This document shows positions 17,601-25,849 of a stretch of DNA of 36,726 nt, piece after piece (position 1 is the first letter of the stretch; each line of letters begins with the position of its first letter). The position numbers and the translations under genes were made by a program. Source of the stretch: a bacterium (GTDB taxonomy: Bacteria; Armatimonadota; Zipacnadia; Zipacnadales; UBA11051); NCBI GenBank assembly GCA_021372615.1, contig JAJFUB010000088.1:1-36726 (forward strand). Reading direction: 5' to 3'. Below the pieces are notes generated by a model. That model did not search any database. It was not told the DNA's origin and saw only the letters and a program-made list of their open reading frames with translations.

Positions 17601-17991
17601 CGTCATCCACGAAGCGGATGTTCGGGTAGGGCGCCGGGCCGATGCGCCGACCCGGGACCGCGGTGGCAGAGAGCGGCAGCCCGGTCTCCGCCACCACAAT
17701 GCCGCCCTCGCGGATGTACTGCTCCACCGACGACCCCAGCGCCTCGCCGCTAATCCCCCGCATGCCCAGGAAGATGATGTTGTACTGCCGGAGCTTGGCC
17801 GGGTCGCTCATGTCCTGTTCGGTGATGCGCTCGCGCGGCAGGCCATGGAGGGCCAGCAGGCCCAGGTAGCCGGTGCAGAACCCGCCGCCGACGGCAATGC
17901 GCCACGGGTGGGTCTGCGCCGCCGGCACAGCCCAGGTACGACCGCCCCCCAGGCACGCCAAGATGGTGACGAACAGGAAGAATCTGCGCAT
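14689..17991 (-). CDS. Large secreted protein: amidotransferase-like N-domain plus laminin-G-like domains
   Basis: The roughly 1,100-residue product has a signal peptide (MRRFFLFVTILACLGGGRTWA). Residues about 28-235 look like a class I glutamine-amidotransferase-type flavodoxin fold without its cysteine, with YNIIFLGMRGISGEALGSSV and REGGIVVAETGLPLSA, as often found fused to glycosidases. The rest contains at least three jelly-roll domains of the laminin-G/DUF1080 type. Each has a phrase such as VGRWQIMAAEG, VQGDWRLDDQGLLASGS or RQGTWEITSRWSC and an NFDDIAV or YADDISV strand. These probably bind carbohydrate. No catalytic site is evident. Two ATGs lie at 17994 and 17991, with GGGAG favouring 17991. 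A GTG at 18003 is also possible. It diverges from the 1,462-residue glycosidase-like gene. Confidence 0.7.
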   Translation of the reverse strand: MRRFFLFVTILACLGGGRTWAVPAAQTHPWRIAVGGGFCTGYLGLLALHGLPRERITEQDMSDPAKLRQYNIIFLGMRGISGEALGSSVEQYIREGGIVVAETGLPLSATAVPGRRIGPAPYPNIRFVDDGTALTRGLPQLGVVSCLGGQGIAVVPDAGSKVQVLAEFTEEDTPSRFRGHFMVNGRGAPAIVAVSIGQGKLIYSTPSIAYNLSLRGQQFEPFIVNLIRYFSNGELDDRVYTGSLQRDELVTLPPEETPAPAYPSPAGEAVAPPAGFETLAEADELTDFALTGKLPAGGAGQVLVSYWSPTLARKLTLEKGKAVLQRQEGGKATTVATGTLPSGSLDVLVMRRFGALSVAANGRVVLRACDGVPQEGALAVQGLEDPRYQPLDQVFFEDDFMRESSTEDEWQQPVGRWQIMAAEGKPEMGANPFDFVGTATDKALALNGAWFWSDYAYDASVKCSGPVAALLAHVRKPDDCLALRLSFEQQPARLQLARVLPEGTKVLAQEAVDVQRGDWHRLGLRTSGPILQGLLDGRVVVQAQQTDSLCGQIGLYCEKGQANFDDIAVRPWTAAALNGTPVSQLMVVQGDWRLDDQGLLASGSRGARAFPAWGSSGGDCAAQVEVKVGQAAAAGLHFRYVDTGTYYLMALMNEGGKLRLRLYRHGDPGAILVEKPVAGDTNRWHRLQAEVREGRLRAAVDGQRIVDVLDPGHRTGLVGLYARGMRSACFRNFSAAQTEPDEQLVDVPTPSFAGIIDRHTWAGRTGAWLPDAGDLNCFWHRAYLPGDFNLQVGLHPQSGGATRAALYLAREDRKDSGYTLTVARNWAASEVPLVLQRLGQPVARATAKVTPGQSFSVGLIRLGLQLMVEVDHQPVAVYNDPQPVPNLDCLGLDQGGSLIYADDISVATPLVHDYTFETAPTDWAVRQGTWEITSRWSCTPGWAWFSGYNSGGYALISTKASYAGDQDAVIYVAPKMMPAGGNRYSESFGDVYLGLCSDGVSGSSGYQVAFAGVSSSYTVLRRQGQIVAQCSYRLPQSGEHNDWLRLLVRKRGPKITAWVWDAKILEYDDTQALDAGRILIGTRDNGIMLPRVTVYGQRSG

Positions 17992-18134
17992 CATCGCTCC
18001 CACGGATGGCTTTGCTCAGTCTGTTGCCGAGGCCTCGACACTCGTTCCGCCCCGGTAGTCCTAGAGACGCCCCCGCCCCGGCGAGCTTCCGCGTATTTCC
18101 CGCGCGGCGTGTCGCCAACCTGCCCGCCGCGTGG

Positions 18135-18185
18135 GGCCGCGTGTCCTCACGCGGCCAACGGATGCGCGTGTGAGGACACACGCGC
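18135..18185. repeat. Twin hairpins with complementary loops
   Basis: GGCCGCGTG (18135-18143) and CACGCGGCC (18148-18156) close a TCCT loop. GCGCGTGTG (18164-18172) and CACACGCGC (18177-18185) close an AGGA loop. The two loops are exact complements, and GTGTCCTCAC pairs with GTGAGGACAC, so the element can fold as two hairpins or one long stem. It sits in the divergent region between the two large secreted-protein genes. Confidence 0.7.
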
Positions 18186-18238
18186 CCACGCGCTCCCGCT
18201 CCCGCCGCGCCCACGCGCTTCATGCCAGCGCCCACGCG
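18183..18238 (+). repeat. Three direct copies of CGCCCACGCG
   Basis: CGCCCACGCG occurs at 18183-18192, 18208-18217 and 18229-18238, at intervals of 25 and 21 bases, just before the promoter region of the gene at 18297. A smaller related palindrome, CGCGTG with CACGCG, lies near 8333. The copies may be repeat decay or a regulatory array. No binding protein is implied by sequence. Confidence 0.5.
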
Positions 18239-18296
18239 GCAGGTATCGCTCCATCCGACCCGAACCTACACCCAACTCGGTCTTCGGAGGCTCACG

Positions 18297-21200
18297 ATGC
18301 AACGCACCCTCGGTGTGACAATCCTCATCGCCCTGCTGGCTGCCGGCGCGGCGACCGCCGCCGACCTCACCGCCGGCGGTGTCCGCCTGACGCTGAGCGA
18401 TGACTTGAGCGTCACCGGCCTGGCGGTGGGCGGCAGGGCACTGCCCATCACACCGGCTCCCTTCGTGACGCTGTGGGCCACCGACGCCCAGCAGACCGCC
18501 ACGGCGGCAGTCACCGGTGGCAGCCTCGCCACAGGGCTCCAGGTGAGCTTCGCCGCGGCCCGGGCCAGCGCGCAACTGCAGGCCGCGCCCCGCGGAGAGG
18601 CGCTGCACTTCCGCTGCGCGGTCAAGGGCCAGGATGGGCCGGATCGGGGCCTGATCCTGCGTTTCTCTCTCCCCGTGGACGCCACCGGCTGGCGCTGGTA
18701 TGACGACATGCAGACCAGCAGCGTCATCGGGCCGGGGAAGACCTATGAGAATGTGGACGCCCTGCGCGCGTACGCCGACATGCCCGAATGGAAGGACAAG
18801 CCGGCACTGCGCATGGGGTACGCCAACCGCAACTTCTGCACGGTGATTGCGGAAGCGCCCGGGGCGACGGGCGCGATGAACCGCGCCGCTACGGGCCTGG
18901 TGCTGGCGGTGCCGGTGGACAAGCCCTGCATGTTCCGCACGGCCTATGACGGGGCGGCCAAGCGCCTGGACCTCGTCTATGACTTCGCGCTCTCGGGCCT
19001 GACCCGCAAGCCGTACGAGGTGGAGTTCGAGTTCGACCTGTACGCCTGCGATGGGGCCTGGGGGATGCGCAGCGCCCTGCAGAAGTACTACGCGCTGTAT
19101 CCCGAGCAGTTCAAGGTCTACGTGCCCCGGCAGGGGCAGTGGATGGCCTTCAGCCGGCTGTCGGAGATAGACAACGCCAACGAGTTCGGCTTCGGGCTGC
19201 AAGAGGGCGCGCCCGAGCCGCAGTACGACGACAAGATTGGCGTGCTGGACTGCACCTACTACACCCATGCGGGCATGGGCGCCAACCTGCCCAAGCCCTA
19301 CGACCCGGAGAAGGACCCGCTGCCGTCCTATGATGAGCAGGTCAAGGCCGTGAACGAGGCCTTCCGCCGGAACATGGGCGAAGAGGGCATCTACGACCTC
19401 GTCGGCACCCGCAAGCCTGACGGGAAGCTCGCGGTGGAGAAGTGGGTGGTCTACGCCCACCTGATCGCCCAGTTCAACCTCGACCCCGAGTTGCCATGGG
19501 GCCAGTGGCTGGTGGAGCGCACGATCAAGACCACCGAGAGCGTCAAGCAGGGCAAGGGCGGCGACCTGGACGGCTTCTACTACGACGGCCTCACCCACGG
19601 GCTGAACTACAACCGCGACCACTTCAAAACCACCGACGCCCCGCTGCTGTGGGATCCGGCACACCAGCAGGCGTTCCTGAACAACTTCTACTCGGCCATC
19701 GAGTTCGCGCGGGCGACGGCGGAGTTGCTCCGGCCGCGCGGGCAGATCACGATGATGAACGGTGGTCTGAGTGAGAGCTTCTACGTCGTGCCGTGGCTGG
19801 ACGTGCTGGGCGCCGAGACCGGGCTCATCATCCCGCGCTCGGGCTTCAACTCTGTGCGCTCCATCCTGTACCACAAGCCCTTCATGACGCTGCTGAAGGG
19901 CAACTACGAGCAGCGCATCGGCTATGCCGAGATGGAGCTGTTCATGAAGCGCTGCCTGGCCTACGGGGTATACCCCGGCTTCTTCGACTGGCCGCCCAGC
20001 GGCCTGGGGCCCGGCGGGCAGTACTGGAACCACTCGCGCTACTATGAGCGCGACCGCGACCTGTTCCGCAAGTACCAGCCGCTGTGTCAGGCCCTGGCCA
20101 CGGCCGGCTGGGAGCCCGTCACGTGCGCCCGCAGCTCCGACCCGAACGTCTATGTCGAGCGCTTCGGCCCCGGCTCCTCCGGCGTCGTCTGGCTGACGCT
20201 GCTCAATGAGCAGAAGCAGGCCCTGCCCACCACGCTGACCGTGGACGCGAAGGCCCTGGGTCTCAATCCCGCCAACCTGCGCGCGACGGAGATCACGAGT
20301 GGGCAGACGCTCACCGCCCCGGCCCAGGGCGGTAGCGTGGCCCTGGCCCTGACTGTCCCGGCCGAGGGCGTGGCCGTCGTGCAACTGGGCAGCCCGGCGG
20401 CGGTGGCGGCCTGGCATCTGGGGCAAGCCGCCGCGACGGTAGAGAGCGGCGCGGTGCAGCGCCAGGTGGACGCCGCCAAGCCACCCCTGCTGGTGCACTG
20501 GAAACCCGGGGGCCAGGGCTACGACCGCGAGCAGGTCGGGGACAAGACCAACGTCGTCTTCCATGCCGACGGCAAGAGCAGCATGAGCATGACGCAGTGG
20601 GTGATGCTGTTCCAGTCGGCGCCGACCCCGCTGAAGCTGCGGCTGAAGCTCAGCGCGACCAACTTCACCGATGGCGGCGACGCCCGGGTGCGCTGCCGCC
20701 TGGCCTGGGTGACGCCCAGCTACACCCACTATGAGATGAAGGACTTCAACCTGCCCGGCGGGACGTATGACGGCCGCGAGGTGGAGTTCGAGATCAACGC
20801 CGAGCAGGCCCTACGTTCGGTCGAGGTCACTCCCACGCTGGGCGCCAAGGCCAGCGGCGACCTGAAGATCGCGTCGCTGTCGGTCACCGACAGCAGCGGC
20901 CACGAGGATGTCGTGGACCCGGAGTTCGCGCGCTGGTGGGAGCCCTTCCCGGCCGCCCTGCGCGAGCCGGTGGAGGCGCAGATGACGGCCCTGAAGCAGG
21001 GCCTCGGCGGCCTGCAGGGCCGGGCCACGGATCTGGCCAAGCCCGCCTTCCGGCAGGAGCTGGGGCGAGTCTTCGCCGGCTGCCAGCAGGTGGAGCAGAA
21101 GCTGGCGCAGGCCAAGGCGGAGAACGGCGGCCGCCGGGTGTTGCGCGACCTGGACACGGTGAAGACGCACCTGAGCTACGTGGCCCTGGCCTCGTACAAC

Positions 21201-22685
21201 ATGACCACGCCGGCGATCGTCGGACCGTCGGCCGCAGCGCCCGGGGATACCGTGTCGCTCCAGTTCGCCGCCCCCAAGGCCGGAGCCGGCTGGCCGCCCA
21301 TGCGGGCGGAGCTGCAGTCCGACCTGAAGGTCATCCCCAAGAGCGGCGGCGGGGCCGTCACGATCCCCGCGGACGCCAAGCCCGGCGACAACGTCCTCGT
21401 CAACGGCCTGCTGCACCTGGGCAGGCCCGGCCAGGAGGCGACACTGCGCAGCAGCCACACGATCCGCGTCGTTACGCCGCTGGAGATGACGCTGCAGAGC
21501 GAGGGCTTCGAGGCGACGACGGGCGCGGCGCGCCTGCGGGTCCATGTGCGCAACAACCACTTGCAGGCGGTGACGGCACAGCTCGCCGTCGTGGCGCCGT
21601 CGGGCTGGGGCACGGGCGGGGCCAAGACAGTCCGCCTCCCCGCTGGCCAGGAGACGAGCACAGATGTGGTCCTCGCCCCGGCCGGTAAGCCGGCGGCCGG
21701 AGCCCTGGAGATCAGCGCCCGCGCCACCGCGGGCCCCGACGCGGCGCAGGCGCGCCTGGTCATGCTCTACATGCCGCCCGAGGCCAACCTCATCCCCAAC
21801 CCCGGCTTCGAGGACGGCCTGAAGCCCTGGGCGGCGGCGGCGACGGAGTCGCTCAGCCTCGATACGCAGGTCTTCCGCAGCGGCAAGCAGTCGCTATGCT
21901 TCAGCAACCCCACGCGCCGCGACACCCAGGCCAGCGTCGGCGTGACACTCAACCAGAAGCAGCCGACGCCCATCCTCGTGCAGGCTTCGGCGAAGGGTGA
22001 GAACGTCGAGGGCCAGCCCGGCAAGGGCTTCAGCCTCTACGTGGACATCTACTACATGGATGGCACGCCGTGGTACGGCAACACCCGCGACTTCCCCACC
22101 GGCACGACCGACTGGCAACTGGGTGAGCTGTACCTGGAGCCCGCCAAGCCCATCAAGGTCGTGAACGTCTACCTGCTCCTGCGCGGCAAGTCCGGCAAGG
22201 CGTGGTTCGATGACATCGCGGTCATGGAGGACCCGGGCCGCAAGGGCAACCTGGCACGCGGGGCACAGGTGGCAGTGGACAGCGGCTTTCCCGGCTACGA
22301 TGCCAGCCCGGTCAACGACGGGGTCATCATCGGCGAGGGCCTGCACTGGACCAAGGAGGCGTGGGCCTCGGCGGATGACGGCCAGGAGCACTTCATCGAG
22401 CTGCAGTTCCCGCAGCCCGTGACGGTGAGCCGGGCCACGATCTACTGGTCGCTGGATGCGGGCCTACCGCGCACCTCACAGGAGGTGTCGTGGCAGGTGT
22501 TCGAGGGCGGGGCCTGGCGGACGCTGAAGACGACCCGGCCGCTGCAGCCCGCCCCGCAGACGGAGATCAAGCTGGAGGCCCCGGCGACCGGGGACCGCTT
22601 CCGGCTGCTGCAGCCCGCCGGCAAGGGCTCGAAGGAACGAACCGGGCTCATGTGGGTGCGGGAAGTCGAGGTGTTCGGGCCATAA
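18297..22685 (+). CDS. Giant secreted glycosidase-like protein with carbohydrate-binding and discoidin domains
   Basis: The 1,462-residue protein begins with a signal peptide (MQRTLGVTILIALLAAGAATA). An N-terminal beta-sandwich (about 25-260) precedes a probable TIM barrel at about 280-600. The barrel shows GKGGDLDGFYYDGLTHGLNY near residue 425, ITMMNGGLSESFY, and GVYPGFFDWPPSG, in the style of glycosidases of the GH13/GH36-like superfamilies, but no family is assigned. Aspartates in the DGFYYDG segment are candidates for the nucleophile. Helical and beta linkers follow. Near 1164 a CBM4/9-like domain starts with NLIPNPGFEDG, and near 1318 an F5/8C discoidin domain starts with NLARGAQVAVDSGF and runs to the end. 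ATG 18297 has GGAGG six bases upstream. It is divergent from the laminin-G-like gene. Confidence 0.75.
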   Translation: MQRTLGVTILIALLAAGAATAADLTAGGVRLTLSDDLSVTGLAVGGRALPITPAPFVTLWATDAQQTATAAVTGGSLATGLQVSFAAARASAQLQAAPRGEALHFRCAVKGQDGPDRGLILRFSLPVDATGWRWYDDMQTSSVIGPGKTYENVDALRAYADMPEWKDKPALRMGYANRNFCTVIAEAPGATGAMNRAATGLVLAVPVDKPCMFRTAYDGAAKRLDLVYDFALSGLTRKPYEVEFEFDLYACDGAWGMRSALQKYYALYPEQFKVYVPRQGQWMAFSRLSEIDNANEFGFGLQEGAPEPQYDDKIGVLDCTYYTHAGMGANLPKPYDPEKDPLPSYDEQVKAVNEAFRRNMGEEGIYDLVGTRKPDGKLAVEKWVVYAHLIAQFNLDPELPWGQWLVERTIKTTESVKQGKGGDLDGFYYDGLTHGLNYNRDHFKTTDAPLLWDPAHQQAFLNNFYSAIEFARATAELLRPRGQITMMNGGLSESFYVVPWLDVLGAETGLIIPRSGFNSVRSILYHKPFMTLLKGNYEQRIGYAEMELFMKRCLAYGVYPGFFDWPPSGLGPGGQYWNHSRYYERDRDLFRKYQPLCQALATAGWEPVTCARSSDPNVYVERFGPGSSGVVWLTLLNEQKQALPTTLTVDAKALGLNPANLRATEITSGQTLTAPAQGGSVALALTVPAEGVAVVQLGSPAAVAAWHLGQAAATVESGAVQRQVDAAKPPLLVHWKPGGQGYDREQVGDKTNVVFHADGKSSMSMTQWVMLFQSAPTPLKLRLKLSATNFTDGGDARVRCRLAWVTPSYTHYEMKDFNLPGGTYDGREVEFEINAEQALRSVEVTPTLGAKASGDLKIASLSVTDSSGHEDVVDPEFARWWEPFPAALREPVEAQMTALKQGLGGLQGRATDLAKPAFRQELGRVFAGCQQVEQKLAQAKAENGGRRVLRDLDTVKTHLSYVALASYNMTTPAIVGPSAAAPGDTVSLQFAAPKAGAGWPPMRAELQSDLKVIPKSGGGAVTIPADAKPGDNVLVNGLLHLGRPGQEATLRSSHTIRVVTPLEMTLQSEGFEATTGAARLRVHVRNNHLQAVTAQLAVVAPSGWGTGGAKTVRLPAGQETSTDVVLAPAGKPAAGALEISARATAGPDAAQARLVMLYMPPEANLIPNPGFEDGLKPWAAAATESLSLDTQVFRSGKQSLCFSNPTRRDTQASVGVTLNQKQPTPILVQASAKGENVEGQPGKGFSLYVDIYYMDGTPWYGNTRDFPTGTTDWQLGELYLEPAKPIKVVNVYLLLRGKSGKAWFDDIAVMEDPGRKGNLARGAQVAVDSGFPGYDASPVNDGVIIGEGLHWTKEAWASADDGQEHFIELQFPQPVTVSRATIYWSLDAGLPRTSQEVSWQVFEGGAWRTLKTTRPLQPAPQTEIKLEAPATGDRFRLLQPAGKGSKERTGLMWVREVEVFGP

Positions 22686-22697
22686 GGGAAGGGGAAA

Positions 22698-22771
22698 GGG
22701 TGCCACGGCCGGACTTGCCGGGCGTGCCTGGACCCGTGCGGGCACTGCCAGCCGGGCTGGCAGTGGCACCC
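22698..22771. terminator. Nested palindrome at a convergent gene end
   Basis: An outer repeat, GGGTGCCAC (22698-22706) and GTGGCACCC (22763-22771), encloses an inner 11-base repeat, CACTGCCAGCC (22743-22753) and GGCTGGCAGTG (22755-22765). The inner and outer right arms overlap, so only one stem forms at a time. It occupies the 99-base gap between the giant glycosidase gene and the convergent URO-D-family gene. Confidence 0.65.
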
Positions 22772-22784
22772 CAGGAGTGTGCCC

Positions 22785-23861
22785 CTAGCGGTACTCCGCG
22801 AAGGCCTCGGCCACGGCCTGCACGTTGGCGGCCGGATACTCCGGGCGGTGCCACCGCAGCGATATGGCGATGAAGCCGCCCTGCGGCGTGTGGAAGGTCT
22901 CGACCAGCTTCCGCGCCTCGGCGGCGCACTGGCGTGGCGTGCCCGTGGCCAGCGTCGTCATCATGTCCACCGACGCCTTCGCGCACACCTTCCCGCGCAA
23001 CAGCTCCCCCCACTGCTCGATCCCGACCAGGTTCGGCTGCATGATCTCGACCACTTCCGGCTGCAACGCCAGGACATCATCCATGATCGCGGTGATGTCG
23101 CCATCGAACAGGCAGCCGCAGCAGAGCCCGTGGGACTTGATGTGGGCGAAGAGCTCCGCGTAGAGGGGCAGGAAGTGCTCGCGCCACAGGGCGGGCGAGA
23201 ACATGAGCCCCTCGCTGCCGGCGAACTCGTCAATGAGTGAGACCATGTCCGCGCCGGCCGCCGCCCAGCGGTCGATGACTCCCTTCTGGAAGTCCACGAT
23301 GCCGCGCATCACGGCCAGCACCTGCGGCAGGTCATCCACCAGGCGCAGCAGCAGCCCGTCATAGCCCATCAGGTTGAACGCGACCAGCAGCGGCCCGGGG
23401 TCCACGTAACCGCAGACGAACTTGTCGGGGTAGTGGCGCGATTGATCGCGCCGGACACGCTCGAAGAACGGGTCGCTGACGGAGGGGTTGGGGAAGCGGT
23501 AGTGGGTGAAGGCGGCGGGGTCGGCGAGCGGCTTCTCGATCACCTCATAAGCCGTTGCCGTGTCGTCCGGCACGCGCTGCAGGCACCCCCACTCGTCGCG
23601 ACGCAGTTGTGCCGTTCCCCTCTCCGGAGCGCGGCCGTTCCGCGCGAGGGAGAGGGGGAGGGGTGAGGATGCCGTCTCCTCCCCGAACGTCCAATGGTAC
23701 GTCACCCGTATCCCGTCATAGTCCTCCGTCGCCGGGCGGGCCAGTGCGGGGTCGAGGGTGCCATAGGCGTCGTAGAGATGGGGCACGTCATGGATTTCGA
23801 GGGGCAGGTTGCCCTGCCCCTCGAAGTGGATCGCGCGCTGGATGCGCTCACGGCCCGTCAT
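22785..23861 (-). CDS. Uroporphyrinogen decarboxylase (URO-D) family protein, MtaA-like
   Basis: The 358-residue TIM-barrel protein has family features: the MTGRERIQRAIHFEGQ start, GADMVSLIDEFAGSEGLMFS, LWREHFLPLYAELFAHIKSHG, and the late GGFIAISLRW. This branch resembles corrinoid-linked methyltransferases and their relatives more than true haem-pathway HemE, because the N-terminal arginine motif of HemE is absent. The substrate is unknown, with demethylation of a methylated compound or sugar a guess. ATG 23861 follows the pilin stop by three bases with GGAG inside the pilin gene, so the two are co-transcribed. Residues about 66-82 are Ser/Pro/Arg-rich and are encoded by an inserted palindromic repeat (23617-23657) that keeps the frame. 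Confidence 0.8.
   Translation of the reverse strand: MTGRERIQRAIHFEGQGNLPLEIHDVPHLYDAYGTLDPALARPATEDYDGIRVTYHWTFGEETASSPLPLSLARNGRAPERGTAQLRRDEWGCLQRVPDDTATAYEVIEKPLADPAAFTHYRFPNPSVSDPFFERVRRDQSRHYPDKFVCGYVDPGPLLVAFNLMGYDGLLLRLVDDLPQVLAVMRGIVDFQKGVIDRWAAAGADMVSLIDEFAGSEGLMFSPALWREHFLPLYAELFAHIKSHGLCCGCLFDGDITAIMDDVLALQPEVVEIMQPNLVGIEQWGELLRGKVCAKASVDMMTTLATGTPRQCAAEARKLVETFHTPQGGFIAISLRWHRPEYPAANVQAVAEAFAEYR
23617..23657. repeat. In-frame palindromic repeat inside the URO-D-family gene
   Basis: The outer arms CCCCTCTCC (23617-23625) and GGAGAGGGG (23649-23657) and inner arms GCGCGG (23629-23634) and CCGCGC (23640-23645) form a two-part stem. The arm is followed by more G-rich DNA to about 23667. 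On the minus strand it is translated without a stop. The encoded segment SPLPLSLARNGRAPERGT has no counterpart that I know in the protein family. Confidence 0.6.
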
Positions 23862-23864
23862 CGG

Positions 23865-24506
23865 CTACTCCGCGACGGCCGTTGTCGGCTGGAAGTACGC
23901 ATTGGTGCCAGACTGGCCATAGTACCTCGTGCCATACCTGAACCACTTGGCATGGCCGTCAGCCATGAGCATGTTGCCGCCGTCGTTGTGGATGCTGCCG
24001 CCGTTGTCGCTGCCGGTGTAGATGTAGTGATACCGGGCGCTGGCGCCGCGTTCGCCAATGAGACCCTTGCTGGCCGGCTGCACGACCTGCGAGTCCCTCA
24101 CCGGGAAGAAGCCCCAGGTCAGGCCGCCGAAGTAGTAGCTGTAGGTATACGAATGGGGCGGCGACCCACCGCTGGTGTCGGAGGCCGACGGGCAGACCAT
24201 GAGCTGCGTGTTCTTGGTGTACGGCTCCATCCGGTCTTCCCAACTATAGTAGAACGCGGCGGCCGCACCGGTGCTGACATAGTAGCGCCCGATGGTCAGG
24301 TTCGTGGTGTGGATCTCGGGGAATGTGCCATCGTAGTCGGTCGTGTACTGGAACATGGCCAGACCAAGCTGCTTGAGGTTGCTCAGGCAGCTCGACTGCC
24401 GCGCCTTCTCACGGGCCTTGGCAAACACGGGGAACAGAATGGCCGCGAGAATCGCGATGATCGCGATGACGACGAGTAACTCGATCAGCGTGAAGCCCTT
24501 CTTCAT
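23865..24506 (-). CDS. Type IV pilin/type II pseudopilin-like protein with DUF1559-type C-domain
   Basis: The 213-residue protein starts [20 protein letters not shown]. This is a class III prepilin signal, cleaved after the glycine and then methylated on Phe, with Glu5 of the mature protein in place. The next segment, [20 protein letters not shown] followed by [10 protein letters not shown], is the strongest lineage marker in the window and is typical of Armatimonadota. The C-terminal part has [10 protein letters not shown], the late DG motif of DUF1559-type pseudopilins, and a Tyr/Gly-rich beta region. It may be a secretion pseudopilin or adhesin-like surface filament subunit. ATG 24506 has GGAGGA eight bases upstream. 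It is the first gene of the unit with the URO-D-family gene. Confidence 0.88.
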   Translation of the reverse strand: MKKGFTLIELLVVIAIIAILAAILFPVFAKAREKARQSSCLSNLKQLGLAMFQYTTDYDGTFPEIHTTNLTIGRYYVSTGAAAAFYYSWEDRMEPYTKNTQLMVCPSASDTSGGSPPHSYTYSYYFGGLTWGFFPVRDSQVVQPASKGLIGERGASARYHYIYTGSDNGGSIHNDGGNMLMADGHAKWFRYGTRYYGQSGTNAYFQPTTAVAE

Positions 24507-24659
24507 AGACACGTTCCTCCTGAATGGTTGGGTGTTCAGCACCTCACAGGGCGCGTCCTACATATAGGTCTCAAGGTACATTCGCGCCAGGCGCCTTCGG
24601 CACCTGCTCGCACGCGCCTCTCCGCCTACAGGTGAACCCGCAAGAATCAGTGGCGGGGC

Positions 24660-25571
24660 CTACCTGGTGTGCTGCCCCAGCAGCCACTCGGTATGCTCCC
24701 GCAGCCCCTGGGTGATCGGTGTGTTCGGGACTTGCAGGCCGTCCAGGCGCAGCGGCGTCAGGTCGTAGATGCGGTGGCACAGGAAGCTCACCCACTCGGG
24801 ATGCTCGGCCAGCGACTGCGCCACGGGCAGCTCCTCGAAGGTCACCGGCACCCCCAGCACCTCGGCGATGATCTCGTAGTAGCGATACGAGGTGATGATG
24901 TCCGGGCCCACCGAGCAGTAGATCCTCCGGTAGGTCAGCGGATTGCCGGCGGCGCTGAGTACCAGGCGGGCCAGATCCCGCGCGTGGATGGGCTGCTGCA
25001 GGAAGTGGCCCCCGCCGACCAACCGCACTGGCTGCCCGGCCTGCATCCTCGCGAGCAGCTCCGGGTCGCGCGCGGCGTCGGGGAGGCAGCCGAGCTGCGA
25101 GGGCGCGCCGTAGATGTGGCACGGCCGGAAGACCGTCCAGTGCCAGCCGGTGTCGTCGGCGAGCAGCTCCAGCTCGCAGCGCCGCTTCTTGGCCCCGTAG
25201 CTGTCATCCTGCAGGAAGTACGGGTTGTCAAACGGCTGCGGGAAGCGCCGCCCGGGCGGGTCGAAGACGAAGTCGGTGGAGATGAAGACGAACTGGCGGG
25301 AGCGGCCGCGCAGCAGCTCCACATCTTGCCGGGCGTCCGCGGCCTCATAGCCGATGCAGTCCACCGCCAGGTCCCACTGCTCATCCCCCAGCGCGTCACG
25401 CAGGGCGGCCGTGTCGTGGCGGTCGGCCACGAGGGCCCGCACACCCTCGGGCACGGGCTTCTGCCCGCGCGTGACAATGGTGACCGCAAAGCCCTGGTCC
25501 ACGGCCACGCGGGCCAGGTTGCCGCTGACGTGGCCGCTGCCACCGATGATGAGTAGTCGCTTGTGGCTCAT
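24660..25571 (-). CDS. NAD-dependent epimerase/dehydratase family protein
   Basis: The 303-residue protein is an extended short-chain dehydrogenase. It has the N-terminal Rossmann motif LLIIGGSGHVSGNLAR at 5-20, an Asp/Arg-rich second strand (ALVADRHD), the STDFVFDP serine segment, and the catalytic YxxxK in SYGAKK. FRPCHIYGAPSQ and the late VGPDIITSYRY are typical of sugar epimerases and reductases such as those acting on UDP- or dTDP-sugars. The substrate cannot be fixed. ATG 25571 with AGGAGA five bases upstream is preferred over the longer open frame to 25775, whose extra 68 residues are low-complexity and repeat-derived. It is followed 153 bases later by the pilin gene on the same strand. 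Confidence 0.85.
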   Translation of the reverse strand: MSHKRLLIIGGSGHVSGNLARVAVDQGFAVTIVTRGQKPVPEGVRALVADRHDTAALRDALGDEQWDLAVDCIGYEAADARQDVELLRGRSRQFVFISTDFVFDPPGRRFPQPFDNPYFLQDDSYGAKKRRCELELLADDTGWHWTVFRPCHIYGAPSQLGCLPDAARDPELLARMQAGQPVRLVGGGHFLQQPIHARDLARLVLSAAGNPLTYRRIYCSVGPDIITSYRYYEIIAEVLGVPVTFEELPVAQSLAEHPEWVSFLCHRIYDLTPLRLDGLQVPNTPITQGLREHTEWLLGQHTR

Positions 25572-25600
25572 GGGGTTCTCCTGTACGCAGGTTCTGTGTC

Positions 25601-25799
25601 GCCCGCTCTGCGGGCTTGCGCCGCCGCGGCCCAAGGAGGTGAAGGGGGCCGGGTGACGGGGGCTTCCGCTCCCGCCTGGATTGAGTCGGCCCTCCGGGCC
25701 TTGACGGCAACAGCATGGGCCAATGGCGCCGGAGCACGCCGCGCAGGGGCCGTTAGCGCCGGAGGCGCGGCTCATGATAGGCGGGCGCGGCAGCGCCCG
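25601..25799. repeat. Intergenic region rich in short palindromes
   Basis: The 278-base gap between the epimerase start and the phosphodiester glycosidase stop contains GCCCGC/GCGGGC (25601-25606 and 25610-25615), a GGCCC/GGGCC palindrome (25688-25700), and CGGGCGC/GCGCCCG (25782-25788 and 25793-25799). A GCGCCGGA unit recurs at about 25727 and 25756. The pattern resembles other repeat-bearing gaps in the window. I see no gene. Confidence 0.5.
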
Positions 25800-25849
25800 T
25801 CCACGGGGCCCCCACCATTGCTCCCTCGGCCCAGGGCCCCGGCGACGCC

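Noticed and set aside
18147-20729. A long minus-strand open frame of about 860 codons opposite the giant secreted gene
   Set aside because: It mirrors the codon pattern of the plus-strand gene, has no recognised motifs, and arises because stop codons are rare in high-GC antisense frames.
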